Positions 13,460 to 27,235 of a DNA stretch of 64,000 nt are shown one piece after another. The first letter of the stretch is position 1. Every line of letters starts with the position of its first letter. Below the pieces are notes generated by a model. That model was not told the DNA's origin. It worked only from the letters and a program-made list of their open reading frames with translations, and did no database searches. The position numbers and the translations under genes are program-made. This stretch comes from Cacajao melanocephalus (lineage: Eukaryota; Chordata; Mammalia; Primates; Pitheciidae): NCBI GenBank assembly GCA_963573385.1, contig CAUYLG010039423.1, positions 1 through 64,000 on the forward strand, given 5' to 3'.

Positions 13460-14494
13460 ATAGTGAGATTCCCTTTCTAGCAGCTCTAATACTAAACCAT
13501 TGAAACAAATGTATCAACTATCCATCAAAAATATTCATCATGTACATGCCCATACCAAGCTCTAGCCTTTAGGATATTGATGCTTCCAGAGAATGTAGGC
13601 ATTCTATAAATCCTTCACCCTTCTTTGAATCATGAGAGGGCTAGTGCTTTCATAAATTAGCTAATAGTATGACAAACAACAATAACAACAAAAAAACAGC
13701 AATTTGAATATTTCTTACAGAATAAAACATACAAATGTAAGAGTTATCTAATTCATGTATTGAGTAGCAGTAGATAGAAATGACGTATTCTCTAAAGCCA
13801 CAGACACAAGATAGCACATTGTGTGATACACATTGTACAACACTGAGGGTAGGCCAAAATTATAGATGATATAGGAATTGGTTAGGGGAAATAAAAAAAT
13901 AAAAAAAAAATAATAAAAAGAATTGGTTAGGAGAGACACTATAATTAGCAGGTGTTAATGTTCTACTTCCCATGTCCAAAAGGGGACACAATGGTTTTGT
14001 TGGTCCTCCAGCCCCTTTCAAGAGTATTTTCTAACCAGGTTTCTCCAAAACTCTAGATAACTTCTGGCAGAACCTAGCAACACAGCAGTCATAAGGGGTT
14101 AAACCTTAGCTCTAAACCACTTACCCTCAAATTGGTAGTAGGTATATACTTTTCCAGAGTGCATACCAAATATTTTCTGTAGTCTGGGGAAAATGCTCTA
14201 ACATTTGTAAATGCCTTTCAAAATATAAGCCTGTATGTTTATAGAATTTCCTTCAAACAAAATAAATTACTGTATCATTCTGTAAAATGTCTGCAATCTC
14301 CAGCCCTTGTGCTAAAATTCAAAGCTATAACACATAAATAATTTCAGTATTTTTTGATTACCTTTCATTGAAGGAACATGTAATATTAACATATTTCACT
14401 AGGACAAATGGGCGGTTTTATCTTTTTTTTTAACCACAAATCAAATCTCTAGGCTGCTAGAATTAGCTTGTCAGTGGCAGAAGTTATGGTTAGA

Positions 14495-14640
14495 AATCCT
14501 CTCCTCTTCATTTTACAGATGGTAAAACTTAAGGAGCCACTAGGGGGTTCTGCAACTCACCAGTCACACAATCAGTTAATGGCAAAAGAAAGAGTCCATT
14601 CTCCCAAATGCCAACCCACTACTCTTCACAGAATAAAGCT
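14495..14640 (-). repeat. MIR fragment
   Basis: ATTTTACAGATGGTAAAACT and the following GTCACAC-type core match the reverse complement of MIR. Confidence 0.6.
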
Positions 14641-16700
14641 ATATTAGCATCTTAAAGTAACAACTATTTTCCTACATCCCTTCCTTTCCTACATCCCTAC
14701 TGTAAGCCCCAGTAAAATGAGGCTAAGGTATCTTTTCCCCTCTCCTGATTCCTGTTGGGAAATCTGCATTACCTAAGTGCCAGAAGTCTTGGGATTTCAA
14801 GATAGAATTATCTTACTGAAGAGAGGGCTGATTAATAGAATGGAATAATGAATGACTACTGCTGTGCCTTAGATTTTTAAAAACGTCCCATTGCAGTCCA
14901 TCTAGCATGACAATGACCAGCTCTGGTTTCCCTAAGAACACCCAAGAGGCAGTAATGATGGAAGAATACATTTTTATTAACAGCTGAATTTTAAACAGCA
15001 AATGTGTGGAGGATGTTTACTAACCAACAGGAAACACCTGTAGCAGGCTGCATACTTGGAGAGCAGCAAACTTAAGGGAAGTCTGTAAGGCTTCACTGTC
15101 TTCCTTTTCTTCACTGCTATGCACATAGTTGAGGGTATAACCTTGAAAGTTTGTATAATGAAAACATTTTAAACATCAAACATTGTGCTTTCCCCACTGT
15201 GGCACATTTTTAAAGTAAAGCATTTGGCCAACTCAATGTTATAGCATAATGACTGCTACATCATATTTAAGCTTCCATTCCAGTTCTGAACCCACCAGAC
15301 CCTTGGAGCAGTTGGAATTACCAAATCAATGGGATATCGGTATAACTCAATCCTACATGGAGAGAAGAGACAAAGCAATTAGTTCCTCCAAGACCCAATT
15401 TACTTGACAGAATCAGAGACCTGTAGAGAGCCAGAGTAGCCCACCCACTCTGGGGGGATCAGCAGCAAGGCTGCTGTGAACTTCAGGTGAACTCGAGAAG
15501 TGAAACCATAATAGGAGGATGTATTATGTCTTGAGGTAGAGCAGACAGGCCTAGAGAGATAACCAGCTTTTGCTGACCTTGCTGCAAGATAGTTGTTAGC
15601 TGAAGTATGTTAACTGAAATATGAGAATAATAATCACAAGCTGTTCTAAGTAACTGCACCCTCCACTACGTGCTTTGTCAACAAAGTACACTGAGCCAGG
15701 TTGGGGCCAGAGAGACTGACATCCTTCACCTCCCAGACCACCTGGCCCAGGTTTCTCTATGTTTGTGTTTTTCTTTATCCCCCACCATTCCCTCTTAGGT
15801 CTTTGAACCCGTGTGCAGCACGGGACACAGCACATGCCAGAGAGACCAACTTTAGAAGTCTCAATTTTTTAAAGCAGGTATACATTCAGAAATAGGCTAA
15901 ATGTATATCCTCAATGTTCCCCTATCCCCATCCCCAACTATCATGCATTCCTCCTTTGGTAGGAGAATCGTGAGAAGTGGATGAAACTTATTGCTTGACT
16001 ACATGGATCCACTAATTCTGTAAAAAAACATATATATAAACATGAAGTTCTAGGGAAAGAAATGCTAAATTACACATCCAATTATCCAATAAGAGTTGGC
16101 TATACAGAATTATGGTATGGATATGGAGAAAATGCTAATTGAACTTTTCTAAATAAATAAAAATATACAAAATTATTTCTCCAACAGCTTTGGTAAGTAC
16201 TGGCTTATTTTATGGGCAGATGATACCACACTAGCGAAATGGGCCATTTTTAGCTTTCTGCTAAAAATGTGCCTTTGTGGGAAAACCAGCATGTCTGTTA
16301 CTTAAAATATTTTCATTATGAACCAAAGTCAGTAAATAGGCATGTCTTGCAACTTCATTTGCTTAGCAGGGTCTTGAAACTGGATCATAAAATGTTTTAC
16401 CAGCGCTTGCCACGTGAAGTCCTAAATTTAGTGTATTGTGACAGTTGTCAAGTAGTAGCATTTCCCCTACCCGCCCCCCAAAAAAATCACAGTATCAATT
16501 CTGTGGATATTTTAAAAGTTTATTTCTCCTTTAAGTAGCCCGCAGACCCAATTCTTTGAGAGCTGAGCTGACTTCTGACACATGGTCTATAGACCTTCCT
16601 CTTGGAAACTTACTTTCTATCTCCTTCCAAAAAAGTCTGCACCTTCCATCATGATGCACATTTTAAGTTAAAATTGCCAATACAACCCTCAAAATGCAAG

Positions 16701-16706
16701 TTTATT
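16701..16706 (-). terminator. ARL8B: Poly(A) signal of ARL8B (distal)
   Basis: AATAAA on the minus strand with a downstream GU-rich region (TTTTGAGGGTTGTATTGG, 16672-16692). It is the last good signal before the intergenic interval. Confidence 0.65.
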
Positions 16707-17709
16707 GAATAAAGCTGAGAAGGGCAGTAAACAGACAAAAAATGCATCCACCTAAATTAAAAAATTCACATATTTACATAGTTCAGTAACTGTTAAAAGT
16801 TTTCACATGCAGAGGTTAATGCACAGGAAAATGTTGGTAGTGGCGTCTGGATGTCTTGAAATGCTGAAAGCAATGTATAGACACACAAACACATTAAGGT
16901 TTAGCTATAGGTCAATTAACAAACCTATGCAGTCCCCACAGAGTCACACATTCTAGTCCCAATTCCTCCTTTTAGGCACAAGCAAGTTGCCACATTCTTT
17001 GTAATGGTTCACACTGACCAATTAATGGTGTTAAACAATAGTAACAAGTTTATCCTTTCATTTACAGAACCATCCATCCCATCAGGGAAGTATGCAACAT
17101 GCTTCAAAGAATAAGAAGAGAACTTTAAAAGCCCAGATTCTACTCATAAAAATATGAATGAAGAAAAGCAAGTAGTGTCTGTGCAACACAGTGCAGTATA
17201 TTGTACAGAATATTTTTAAGGCCATGGCAGTCTATAAATTAAAACTGGTATTCATTAAAAGAACTTCCTGTTGACTACACTCTGAGTGCTCAACACATTT
17301 GGAAATGCAGTCTACGTAAGTGCTGCTTAACAAAGGAAACAAAATCACACACAGTGTGAGGCAACATATAAGCAGGTGTACCATAGAGTTTTATCTACTA
17401 CACTGGTCTATATGAATAATAATTTACAAATGAACCAGTATTAATATGTCCCTTTATGTATACGGAAGTCACTAAACTACAAAACATGTTCAATTGAAGT
17501 TTTTAGACATCTCTGTATCATAGAAGCAAACAAACAGCATCAGTTCCTCAGTTCTCTGTGTGACTGATTATTAAACAACCTGTAGACATCAAGCATGATT
17601 ACATTAGACAAAGCAGGCAGGTCTAGAGTTGTCACAATAATCAAGATGTCTAATGGCACCAGTCAAAAGAGTGCCAAACCTTACATCAATAAGAGAAAAA
17701 TAAAATTTT

Positions 17710-17715
17710 TTTATT
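17710..17715 (-). terminator. ARL8B: Possible proximal poly(A) signal of ARL8B
   Basis: A second AATAAA on the minus strand about 1 kb after the stop codon. No strong GU-rich element follows closely, so its use is uncertain. Confidence 0.35.
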
Positions 17716-18707
17716 TGTTTGTAAGTATCTTTTGTGCTGAAAGTCAACTTTATGACTGGATATAAAAAGTCAGGAGTTAGAGTGCCATGCAGCAGAGCTG
17801 ATTTAATGACTGGAAATATAACAAACAAATGTTTCAACCAAGTCTGACATTCTTAACAGGTTTTATTATATTGGGTGGAATGCTCTAAATTCATGAAAGC
17901 TTTTGAGGAAATCTTCAATTCTGAACCCCTTAAAAAAGTATGCTGAACCAGAAAGAAAAAACAAAAGATAGAAATAATGATCTGGACAGATACAAAACAG
18001 CATGCTTTTAGTTCCTCCCATATGCCAACTGCCATCTGATGAAGTGTTCTCAGAAAGCAGAATATCTTTAATATTGATCAGGTAGAATCTCACCAGTGTA
18101 AAGAACCAACATTGATCTGCTGCCTCCACTCACCCTCTGCAGACCATTTTGGATTTCTAAGATGTAATTATACATTTCACATGCATTTGTGAGATAAAAT
18201 AAACATTACGTTTACATATATCCCACGAGTCATTCAGACTTAAAGGTTTTCTAAATACTGTGTGTGGCACTAGAAACTTCATGCTGTATCAAGTCAGTGT
18301 CAGTATTAAGCTACTGGACTCTATAATGAAATATTATAGATAAACATTTACTGAAAACCAACATAAAAATCTGGCCCAGAAAGACCAGAACAGAAATGTG
18401 CAATTTTCTTGATTTGAGATGGTCAAAGTGTGTGGGGTTTTTTGTTTTTTTAAAAAAAGCTCTACACATGGTTTAAGACAGGTATGTGTAAGAAGCCTTT
18501 TTGTGTGTGCTGACTTTATCATGACAACTCTAGCTGATTCTTTATGAAGGATTAGGGATACTTGTCTTCAGCAGTGCACATGAGAAATAAACTCTGAAAA
18601 AGGCAATTTCTTGGGTTTAGGAAGGACCGTATTCTGGGAATTACTTCAGAGGAACGGACAATAATTCTAGGATTATAGCCAAGGACTGGAAGACTTCAGG
18701 AGATGCT

Positions 18708-18757
18708 TCAGCTTCTTCTAGATTTTGAATGCTGAATAAGCCACTGAAGTGTGATAT
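18708..18757 (-). CDS. ARL8B: ARL8B exon 7, terminal coding exon
   Basis: It completes Asp171 and encodes ITLQWLIQHSKSRRS, then TGA at 18710-18708, giving the 186-residue length of the family. The acceptor is CTATCTTTAG at 18758-18767. The final helix and the basic SKSRRS tail are shared by ARL8A and ARL8B. The upstream exons decide for ARL8B. Confidence 0.97.
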
Positions 18758-19203
18758 CTAAAGATAGAGGGGAAAAGTGAAGACATTAAAGTTAAAAAAA
18801 CTAAACATCAAACAGAGACAATATTTAAAAGGCAGCTAATTCAAGGCACATGTTGAGCCTGCCCTCTTCTGCTTTTCTGCATCTATACTACCATACTCTA
18901 CTACCTGAACTTAAAGAGGATATTATGAGGAATTTGAAAGACTGAAGAGTTTTCTGATTTAAATATTAAGTTCTGTACAGACACCTGGTGCCATGTTTTA
19001 TGCATTGCCCATACAATCAATGAGGTGTTGTATGCAAATTGCCAGGAAGGCAAAAAAGAAAATGGGAGAAACCCTGTCTGCCCTCAAGGAGCTTTTAAGC
19101 ATAATACACAGAAAAGACACAGTAATTACTGGGGCTGGGGACCACCCCACAAAATTCCAGGTGAAAACACCAAAAGCAAAAGATTTTTAAAAAGCATGAA
19201 ACA

Positions 19204-19330
19204 TGCCGGGTGCAGTGGCTCACACCTGTAATCCTAGCACTTTGGGAGGCCGAGGCAGGTGGATCACCTGAGGTCAGGAGTTCAAGACCAGCCTGGCCAT
19301 CATGCTGAAACCCCATTTAAAAAAAAAAAG
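19204..19330 (+). mobile_element. Alu left monomer with target duplication
   Basis: It begins at the normal Alu 5' end but stops at the middle A-rich linker, and is flanked by AGCATGAAA on both sides (about 19192-19200 and 19332-19340). It therefore looks like a complete insertion of a one-armed RNA rather than a broken dimer. Confidence 0.85.
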
Positions 19331-20713
19331 AAGCATGAAATATTGTGGAGCTCTGGATGGATTTTGAGTGACAAAATGTGACTAAAGCAGAGGGAAGGGA
19401 GAGGAGGCTATCACTGCCAAGGCTGGTGCAGGGTTCACACCGTGCCCTTCTGACATCTGGGGCTGGATAATTCTTGTCCTCACTTATTCAAAAGGGTACA
19501 TGAGAGTCTATTAGAAGCACCACTCTATTCTCTAAGCCTGAAAGATGAGCGTAAATTCACTACCAGTTTCCCAGCTAGCATGCATTAATGAAACAACAAA
19601 GGGCTGAGCTATGAACAAATGTGAGCTGTTCACAATTGCAGAAACAATGATTTAACCCAACTACTAAAGAACCACCTCTGCACCTTAAGATGGGGACAAC
19701 AGTGCACAATAAGAGCAAAGCCACGCTCATTTGAACTGAATGGAAGAAAGTGAAAATCTGAAGTGAAATGACCAAGTTTAAATATTTAAGAAATTAACTA
19801 AAAAATTACACAAAGCCTCTGTGGATACTGATAGGTCATATCCTAAAGACAAATGGATCTTTAAAAATAGACAAAAAGACAATAGGAATAAGGTACTCAG
19901 ATGAAGGAAGGCATTCTGACTTACAAAATACTTATTTTGAATCGTATTAGACTGGATTAGTTTCCTTAGGCTTAATAACATTTTAAGTGAGCCAGAGGTT
20001 CTAAAATTACTACTGAGCTATTTAGCAAACTATAAAGATCAGCCTCAAATAGTGAAAGAAGTCCTCACAGCTCTACTGCACTTCCATAAATGAACCCAAG
20101 AGATTTTTTTTTCCAGGAAAGTATCCAACTAGTTTGTAACAATGGCAAAACAGAAAAATTATAGGGAGTAATGGATTTCCAAACAGCACAATGTACTAAA
20201 AATTATGGTTCCTGTAGAACAGGGTTACTCAACATTGCCACTACTGACATTATGCTGGATAATTCTTTGCTGTGGAGGCTATAGTATGTTTAACTACATC
20301 TCTGGTGTCTAACTCACTAGATGCCAGCATCCATCACCCTCCTAGTTATGATAACCAAAAATGCCTCCAGACATCGTCAAATGTCTCCTGGGGGGAAAAG
20401 ATCCCCACTGAGAATCACTGATGTAGAAATAAATGCTTTCATGAGGCATATCTTAAATTTCAAAGAGTTTCCCCCGGCACATAGAGAAAAAACTTTTAAA
20501 TAAAGTCTAAGTAACCACAAATGCTTGACGTGTCTGTTCTCAAACAAGTGAATTATGCTCCAATGTAACAAGTGAATTATTCTATCCCTTTATAAAGAAA
20601 AATTTGTATCTATCAGCTGTTACTAGGGCTGAGACCGCCCCGGGTGGCCTTTAAAGGAAGCCCAGAATCTGTCAAAACAACTATTCACACTTTGAGCTCA
20701 TTAAAGCAGTTTA

Positions 20714-21017
20714 TGCCTGGGCACAGTAGCTCATGTCTGTAATCCAAGCACTTTGGGAGGCCAAGGCAGGCGAATCACCTGAGGTCAGGAGTTCAAGACC
20801 AGCCTGGCCAACATGGTGAAACCCTGTCTCTACTAAAAATACAAAAATTAGCTGGGTGTGGTAGTGGGTGCCTATAATCCCAGCTACTCAGGAGGATGAG
20901 GCACAAGAATCACTTGAACTCAGGAAATGGAGGTTGCTGTGAGCTGAGATCTTCCCACTGCAATCCAGCCAGGGCAACAGAGTGAGACTCCATTTCAAGA
21001 AAATAAAAATAAATAAA
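20714..21017 (+). mobile_element. Alu, full length
   Basis: Complete dimer (AluS-like) with an AAATAAAAATAAATAAA tail. Confidence 0.92.
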
Positions 21018-21234
21018 GCCATGTTTTCAGGTGGGGTGGAAGGCAAGTTACAGGAGAAAAGGTTGGAATTAATACAAAACCTAAAGAAAAAAAATCAGAG
21101 TAACCTTTGTAAATATACTATTCTGGTACTATTTATTACATTTTATTCCAATACATTCACTTATCAAATAATCTCCCACCAAATTAGTTAAGAAAATACA
21201 GTTAAGCCATACATACTTATTCTGTAAGGATACT

Positions 21235-21680
21235 GTACTAGATAGATTATTTAGTGTCCCCTAAAAAGTCATGTCCATCCAGAACCTCAGAATGTGACTT
21301 TTATTGGAAACAGAGTCTCTGCAAAAGTTAGTTAAGATAAGGCCATACTGGATTAGAGTAGGCCCTAAACCTGCGGCTTGTGTCCTTAGGAAAAGATAAT
21401 ACACTCACACAGAGACAACCACAGGGGAGAAGCCTGAAAGTGAGGCAGAGACTGGAGTGGCACATCTATAAGTGAAGGAATGCCAAAGATTGCTGGCAAG
21501 CACCACAAGCTAGAGAGAGGCAAGGAGGGATCTCCTACAGCCTCCAGAGAACACGACACTGCTGACAACTTGATCTGGACTTCTAGTCTCCAGAATTTTA
21601 AGTGACTTAAGTTTCTGCTGTTCTAAGCCACCTCGTTTGTGGTACTTTGTTATGGCAGTTCTAAGAAATTAATATGGGCA
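21235..21680 (+). mobile_element. MLT1-type MaLR solo LTR
   Basis: Matches the MLT1 LTR: GATTATTTAGTGTCCCCTAA, GATCTGGACTTCTAGTCTCC, CTCCAGAATTTTAAG, GTTCTAAGCCACC and GTACTTTGTTATGGCAG near the end. No internal sequence adjoins it. Confidence 0.85.
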
Positions 21681-22158
21681 TTGAGTAGATAGGGGTATTT
21701 TGGGCTCATAATTCCAATAGAGTGCCAATATATCACAGTAATATACTGGTTCAATAACTGAAAAGTTGTTGTAGTGCCCGTAGACTAATTTTTGTAAAGT
21801 CTTATTTCAAAAATGCCATATTGCTATAAAGCACAGCTGGATACTAGGTCTACAAAAATTAACACAATAAATTAGTATAACATAATCTTAGCCTCATGAC
21901 TTTATTGCATTTTCGTTTTTAAAGAGCAAAAAGATGATTCAGGATGTTATACATTAAGTCCACACTTAACATCATTGATAGGTTATTGGAAACTGCCACT
22001 TTAAGTGAAATGGTGTATAATAAAACTATTTTCTTTCTCATGAACATTGTAACAACACAACACTGAAGGAAATGAGGGCCTACTGAATGTCATTTCAATT
22101 AAAAGTGCAATTTCCTCTTTTAAAAAAATTTTTGCTACTCAAGAGTTTGATAACATAT

Positions 22159-22455
22159 AGGCTGAGCTCACAGCTGTAATCCCTGCGCTTTGGGATGTCA
22201 AGGCAGACAGATCACCTGAGGTCAGGAGTTCAAGACCAGCCAGAGCAACATGGTAAAACCCCGTCTCTACTGAAAATACAAAAATTAGCCAGGCGTGGTG
22301 GTGCATGTTTGTAGTCCCAGCTACGGAGGAGGTTGAGGTATGAGAATTGCTTTAACCCGGGAGGCGGAGGAAATCACCACTGTACTCCTGGCTCACCACT
22401 GCACTCCAGCCTAGGTGAAGAAGTAACTCTGTCTCAAAAATAAATTAAAAATACA
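22159..22455 (+). mobile_element. Alu, full length, diverged
   Basis: Dimer with a damaged start. The tail grades into the adjoining microsatellite, a common origin of such repeats. Confidence 0.88.
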
Positions 22456-22519
22456 TATATACACACACACACACACACACTCTCTCTCTCTCTCTCTCTC
22501 TCTCACTCTGTCTCTCTCT
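22456..22519. repeat. (CA)n(TC)n microsatellite
   Basis: About 10 CA units (22460-22480) run directly into TC repeats to 22519. It sits in the tail of the preceding Alu, within 210 bp of ARL8B exon 6. Confidence 0.95.
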
Positions 22520-22728
22520 GCAATTTCCAAGAAGCTATCAATGATGTTAAGTGAAGATTCACTGTATTTGTTGTCAAAAGGTATAATATCTATTCTCTTT
22601 TCTCAGGCAAAAGCAACAGTACTCTGTAAACAAAGTCACTTAATGAGAAATTGGGATAATAAGCTGTAAAAAACAGACATTCCTTCCAATGATACCCATT
22701 TCTTCCAAAATTACCAGTCATTTCTTAC

Positions 22729-22799
22729 CTATATTATCCTTTTCTTTGCAAGAAATTGAATAGCAGCAAATTTCTCTATCCTGAATAGCAGACAGATTC
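22729..22799 (-). CDS. ARL8B: ARL8B exon 6 (residues 147-171)
   Basis: This 71-nt exon completes Met147 and encodes [20 protein letters not shown] followed by DNI. It carries the guanine-binding G5 motif (SCK, residues 163-165). The acceptor CATAG ends at 22800 and the donor GTAAG is at 22728-22724. Phases match exons 5 and 7 exactly. Confidence 0.97.
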
Positions 22800-23059
22800 C
22801 TATGAGAAGAATTAAGAGGGTAAGTTTGTGCTTAGAACAGCTGTCATACTTACCACTTCATTCAATGTTACTCAGTAGTTTTATTACCATACTAAAGAAA
22901 TCATTTTAGCAATCCTAAAATGTTAGGATTCGCTTCTCTGATAGGCCAAGTTTATCTACATTAAAAGAAAGTGGCTATGATCACTAGGAATAACATATCA
23001 AGTGGGCAAAATAAAGTAATTTAGAACAAAATTATTAAAATAGCATACTCAAGACATAC

Positions 23060-23127
23060 ATTTTTTCAATTAGCTGTTTCTCATCCAAGGCATTAGGAAG
23101 ATCTCTCTTGTTTCCAAGCACTAGCAC
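23060..23127 (-). CDS. ARL8B: ARL8B exon 5 (residues 125-147)
   Basis: This 68-nt exon encodes [20 protein letters not shown] followed by EK and two bases of Met147. GNKRD (residues 129-133) is the G4 motif that reads guanine. PNALDEKQ, rather than PGALDEKE, distinguishes ARL8B from ARL8A. The acceptor AAAG ends at 23128 and the donor GTATGT is at 23059-23054. Confidence 0.97.
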
Positions 23128-23519
23128 CTTTAAAAAGAAAAGATATTAAGAGCACAGCACACTTTTATATAAAAAAAAAAAGTCACAGAAGTTTATCATC
23201 TTGACAAGTGAAGACATAAAATTAAGATGTTAACACATTCCACAATATTAAGGCATATTTGTGTAACTGGTGGCCTATCTCATTCATTTCATTGCTCATA
23301 TTGGTATTCGCTTAACTCCTACAATGTAGGTGCCCCTAATTGAGTATGTGGCTGCCAACTTCTATTTAAGGTATTCTAAGTCTATGCTATGCATTCTGCT
23401 ATTCTTAATACAGGATTAGTATCCCTTATCTAAAATATTGGGACCAGAAGTGTTTCAAATTCTGGAAAGTTTTTGGATTTGCATTATATACTTACTGGTT
23501 CAGCATTCCTAATCCAAAT

Positions 23520-23985
23520 ACAAATTCCTAAATGTATTCTACAGACTGGTCTCCTCTCAGTTTCCCACTTCCTCCCACCCAAAGGCCTTTGCCTGGAACT
23601 CTTTCCCTCCAACTGTCATATACCTCACATTCCTACATATCCCTCAGATCTCAGCTCAAACATGACTTCCTTGAGAATCCTTCCTTCTTTCCTCAAACTA
23701 GATCAAATCTCCCCTCTAAATTACAACTCTCATAGGCCCTTGCACCTTTCTTCCTAGCACTTAGAGCTGCATTATTCAATTGTTTTCAGAGTATGTACCT
23801 TTCCCACTAAACCATAAGGTCCATGACAGCAAGGAGTAGGTTTCTAGTTATTTCTGTTCATCACTGTTATCTCTAGTCCTAACCACTGCTACTGCTGCAT
23901 AGTAGTTTAGTAGATACCTGGTTACAAGATTCATATTTAGCACAATGCCCAGTATATGGCAGATACACAGTAAACAAGTCTTCCA
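23520..23985 (+). repeat. L2 3' end
   Basis: In ARL8B intron 4. Recognised by CTTTGCCTGGAACTCTTTCC, CAGCTCAAACATGACTTCCT, CCTAGCACTTAGAGC and CACAATGCCCAGTATATGGC in the right order. The frames over it are shadows of the LINE. Confidence 0.8.
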
Positions 23986-24098
23986 GATTTTTTAAAGAAA
24001 GACATTTTACTGATTTCAAACATAATATCATTGTATAATTATCATAATTAATATCATTATATAATTACAATGTAAAATAACAAGTATTCCATACTTAC

Positions 24099-24192
24099 TG
24101 GAATTCCTTGTAACTGTGGTTTATCTAGAAGATTATGTAGCTCATTTCGGGAAGCTTCTATCTTTTCACGATCTGCAGCATCTATCATGTAA
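24099..24192 (-). CDS. ARL8B: ARL8B exon 4 (residues 93-124)
   Basis: This 94-nt exon finishes Val93 and encodes [20 protein letters not shown] followed by [11 protein letters not shown], the strand and helix after switch [18 protein letters not shown] is the ARL8B form; ARL8A has VDAADQEKIEASKN. Donor GTAAGT is at 24098-24093, and the acceptor TTTAAG ends at 24193. Confidence 0.97.
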
Positions 24193-24614
24193 CTTAAAAA
24201 AATGAAGTGATCTCAACATACCTTCTCCATATGCTTTGGTAAGACAACTAGTATTACTGATTTTTAATTTTCATAAAATTTACATTATTGAAGTTGTTAA
24301 CCAAAATAAACTACATCCTAGATAAAGAAAGGTTGAGCACCCTTTAACACTTAACTAGACTGTTTTTAGAGACTAATACATGATAGTAAAACATGTATGC
24401 CCCTTAGCACTTAGCTCCATAAACAAAAAACACAAATAAAGCTCTCATTCTATGATTACTATTTTTTAAATCCCATGTTAATGGAATTATACTAGGATAT
24501 TAGCTAAGAAAGATCTGTATTGCCTGATATAAAAATTGAGCCTCTGGAAATATTAAAATAAACTTTCTTGTTCAGTGCCTACATTGATTTAAAAACAAAC
24601 AAAAAACCGCTTAC

Positions 24615-24688
24615 ACAATAGCATTGACTCCTCTGCAATACCGCTCCCACATGCTTCGAAATCGGGGTTGTCCTCCTATGTCCCAGAT
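24615..24688 (-). CDS. ARL8B: ARL8B exon 3 (residues 69-93)
   Basis: This 74-nt exon encodes [20 protein letters not shown] followed by VNAI and part of Val93. WDIGGQ (70-75) is the G3/switch II motif; Gln75 is the residue whose Leu change locks the GTP form. VNAIV separates ARL8B from ARL8A (VSAIV). The acceptor TTTAAAG ends at 24689 and the donor GTAAGC is at 24614-24609. Confidence 0.97.
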
Positions 24689-25134
24689 CTTTAAATCAAG
24701 ACAAAGAATTCTTAATAAAGATATTTCAAATAAATGATTGAAAGAGGAAGTAGCAGAAAAAGAGAAAGACCAGAAAGAACGTCTCTACAACGTTAGAGAC
24801 AAAGTGCTCCTGAAAAACTTGACCTCAAACAAGCTCTTAATCTGGGAATTTTTGGGGCCACTTCTAAACTTGAAGTCCATATTTAATACATTTACAATAC
24901 ATCTAAAATTTTGCTTGAGCAAAGATTTGGTTTATGTCCAAAAGTTTGCCGATTAACTAATACACTTCTAATATTGAAATATGTGCTTATGATAACACTT
25001 TTAAAAGCTCAGAACCATGCATCATCCAGATTTGAATGCCAAGACAGAAAACAATTCAGAATCTATTAAAGCCTAATTGTCTAATTTGTTCTACATTAAT
25101 GCCTAACTTTCAAAATTATCCTGTAAATAAGTAA

Positions 25135-25468
<334 letters not shown>

Positions 25469-25818
25469 GTATTTTATCCATATGAAAGCCATCATCCATA
25501 ATCATTTTATTATTGTCTACTCCATAGGGCATCACGCTAGTCACAGAGCTACATCAAACTCTCAAGTCATGGTATTTATCTTTAAGAGGCTTCCAATTTA
25601 ACTACAGAACTGGTAACAAGCATAAAGAAACATGCACATGACTAAATCTGGAACTTCATAGATGAGCCATGGAGATATTAGTGAACAGCTTCTGTGAACC
25701 ACAGTAATTGGGCAAAATGGACATTAAGGCTCAGGCCATGGAAGTAAACGTCCATGAACTACTGAAACAAACCAAACCAAACCAAAAAGCTAAAACACTG
25801 CCCCTAATAAGCAGTTCA

Positions 25819-26116
25819 ACAGTCCATGATTTAGGTGGATGTGGTGGTTCATGCCTGTAATTCCAGCTACTTGGAAGGCTGAGAAGGAAGGATTGCTAAA
25901 GGCAGGAGTTCAAGACCAGTCTGAGCAACAGTGAGGTCCTATCTCTAAAAAAAAATTTTTTTAATGAGCTAGGTACAATGGCATGCACCTGTAGTCCCAG
26001 CGGCAATGAGCTATAATTTTACCACTGTACTCCAACATGGGTGACACAGCAAGACCCTGTCGAAAGGAAAGGAAAAAGGAAAAAGGAAAGGAAGAAGGAA
26101 GACAGTCCATGATTTA
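25819..26116 (+). mobile_element. Old Alu with GGAAA-rich tail and 15-bp target duplication
   Basis: ACAGTCCATGATTTA occurs at 25819-25833 and 26102-26116. Between them is a diverged Alu with a partial right arm and a tail turned into GGAAA/GGAAAAA repeats (26060-26101). Confidence 0.88.
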
Positions 26117-26210
26117 AACTTGTCAAATTCATTTTAAAAAGAAAATTGTGTTAAACAGCTAGTTAACTTTTTCCTATTTTATAGTTTCAATTTTAGGGCT
26201 TAGTAGTAAA

Positions 26211-26631
<421 letters not shown>

Positions 26632-26782
26632 TCAATTCTAACTACTCTTAAAGATGGGATCTTTTTTCCCTAGGGGCACCTAAATTTCAAATATTACTTC
26701 TGCCATCCCATCAGTGGGCTAAGTTTTTTATAACTCTTATACATTTTTTAATTATTGGAGAAATGGATTAAATATACGTTTA

Positions 26783-27105
<323 letters not shown>

Positions 27106-27235
27106 TATACTTTTGAAACGTGCATATTCATTATTAAAGAACTGCAAATTTTCAGTAAATGCAGAGAAATGAACAGAAAAATTCCTAGGTGTCTATGCTA
27201 ACAATTTAGTTTCATATGGCAATAAAATAACGTAC

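Larger units (their letters stand above)
16685..18707 (-). other. ARL8B: ARL8B 3' untranslated region
   Basis: About 2.0 kb of repeat-poor, A+T-rich sequence follows the stop codon. A canonical AATAAA on the minus strand (plus TTTATT at 16701-16706) is followed by a TG-rich stretch (about 16650-16690) suited to cleavage near 16685. A second AATAAA at 17715-17710 could give a shorter 3' UTR of about 1 kb. The lack of Alus over 2 kb, against their density elsewhere, fits selection on a transcribed 3' end. The exact end is inferred. Confidence 0.8.
18758..22728 (-). other. ARL8B: ARL8B intron 6
   Basis: 4.0 kb GT-AG intron between exons 6 and 7. It holds a left-monomer Alu, two full Alus, an MLT1 LTR and a CA/TC microsatellite. 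19331-20713 and 21681-22158 show no recognised feature. Confidence 0.9.

Noticed and set aside
22460..22519. CA/TC tract as a possible CRISPR-like or regulatory array
   Set aside because: Simple microsatellite grown from an Alu tail; no spacers.
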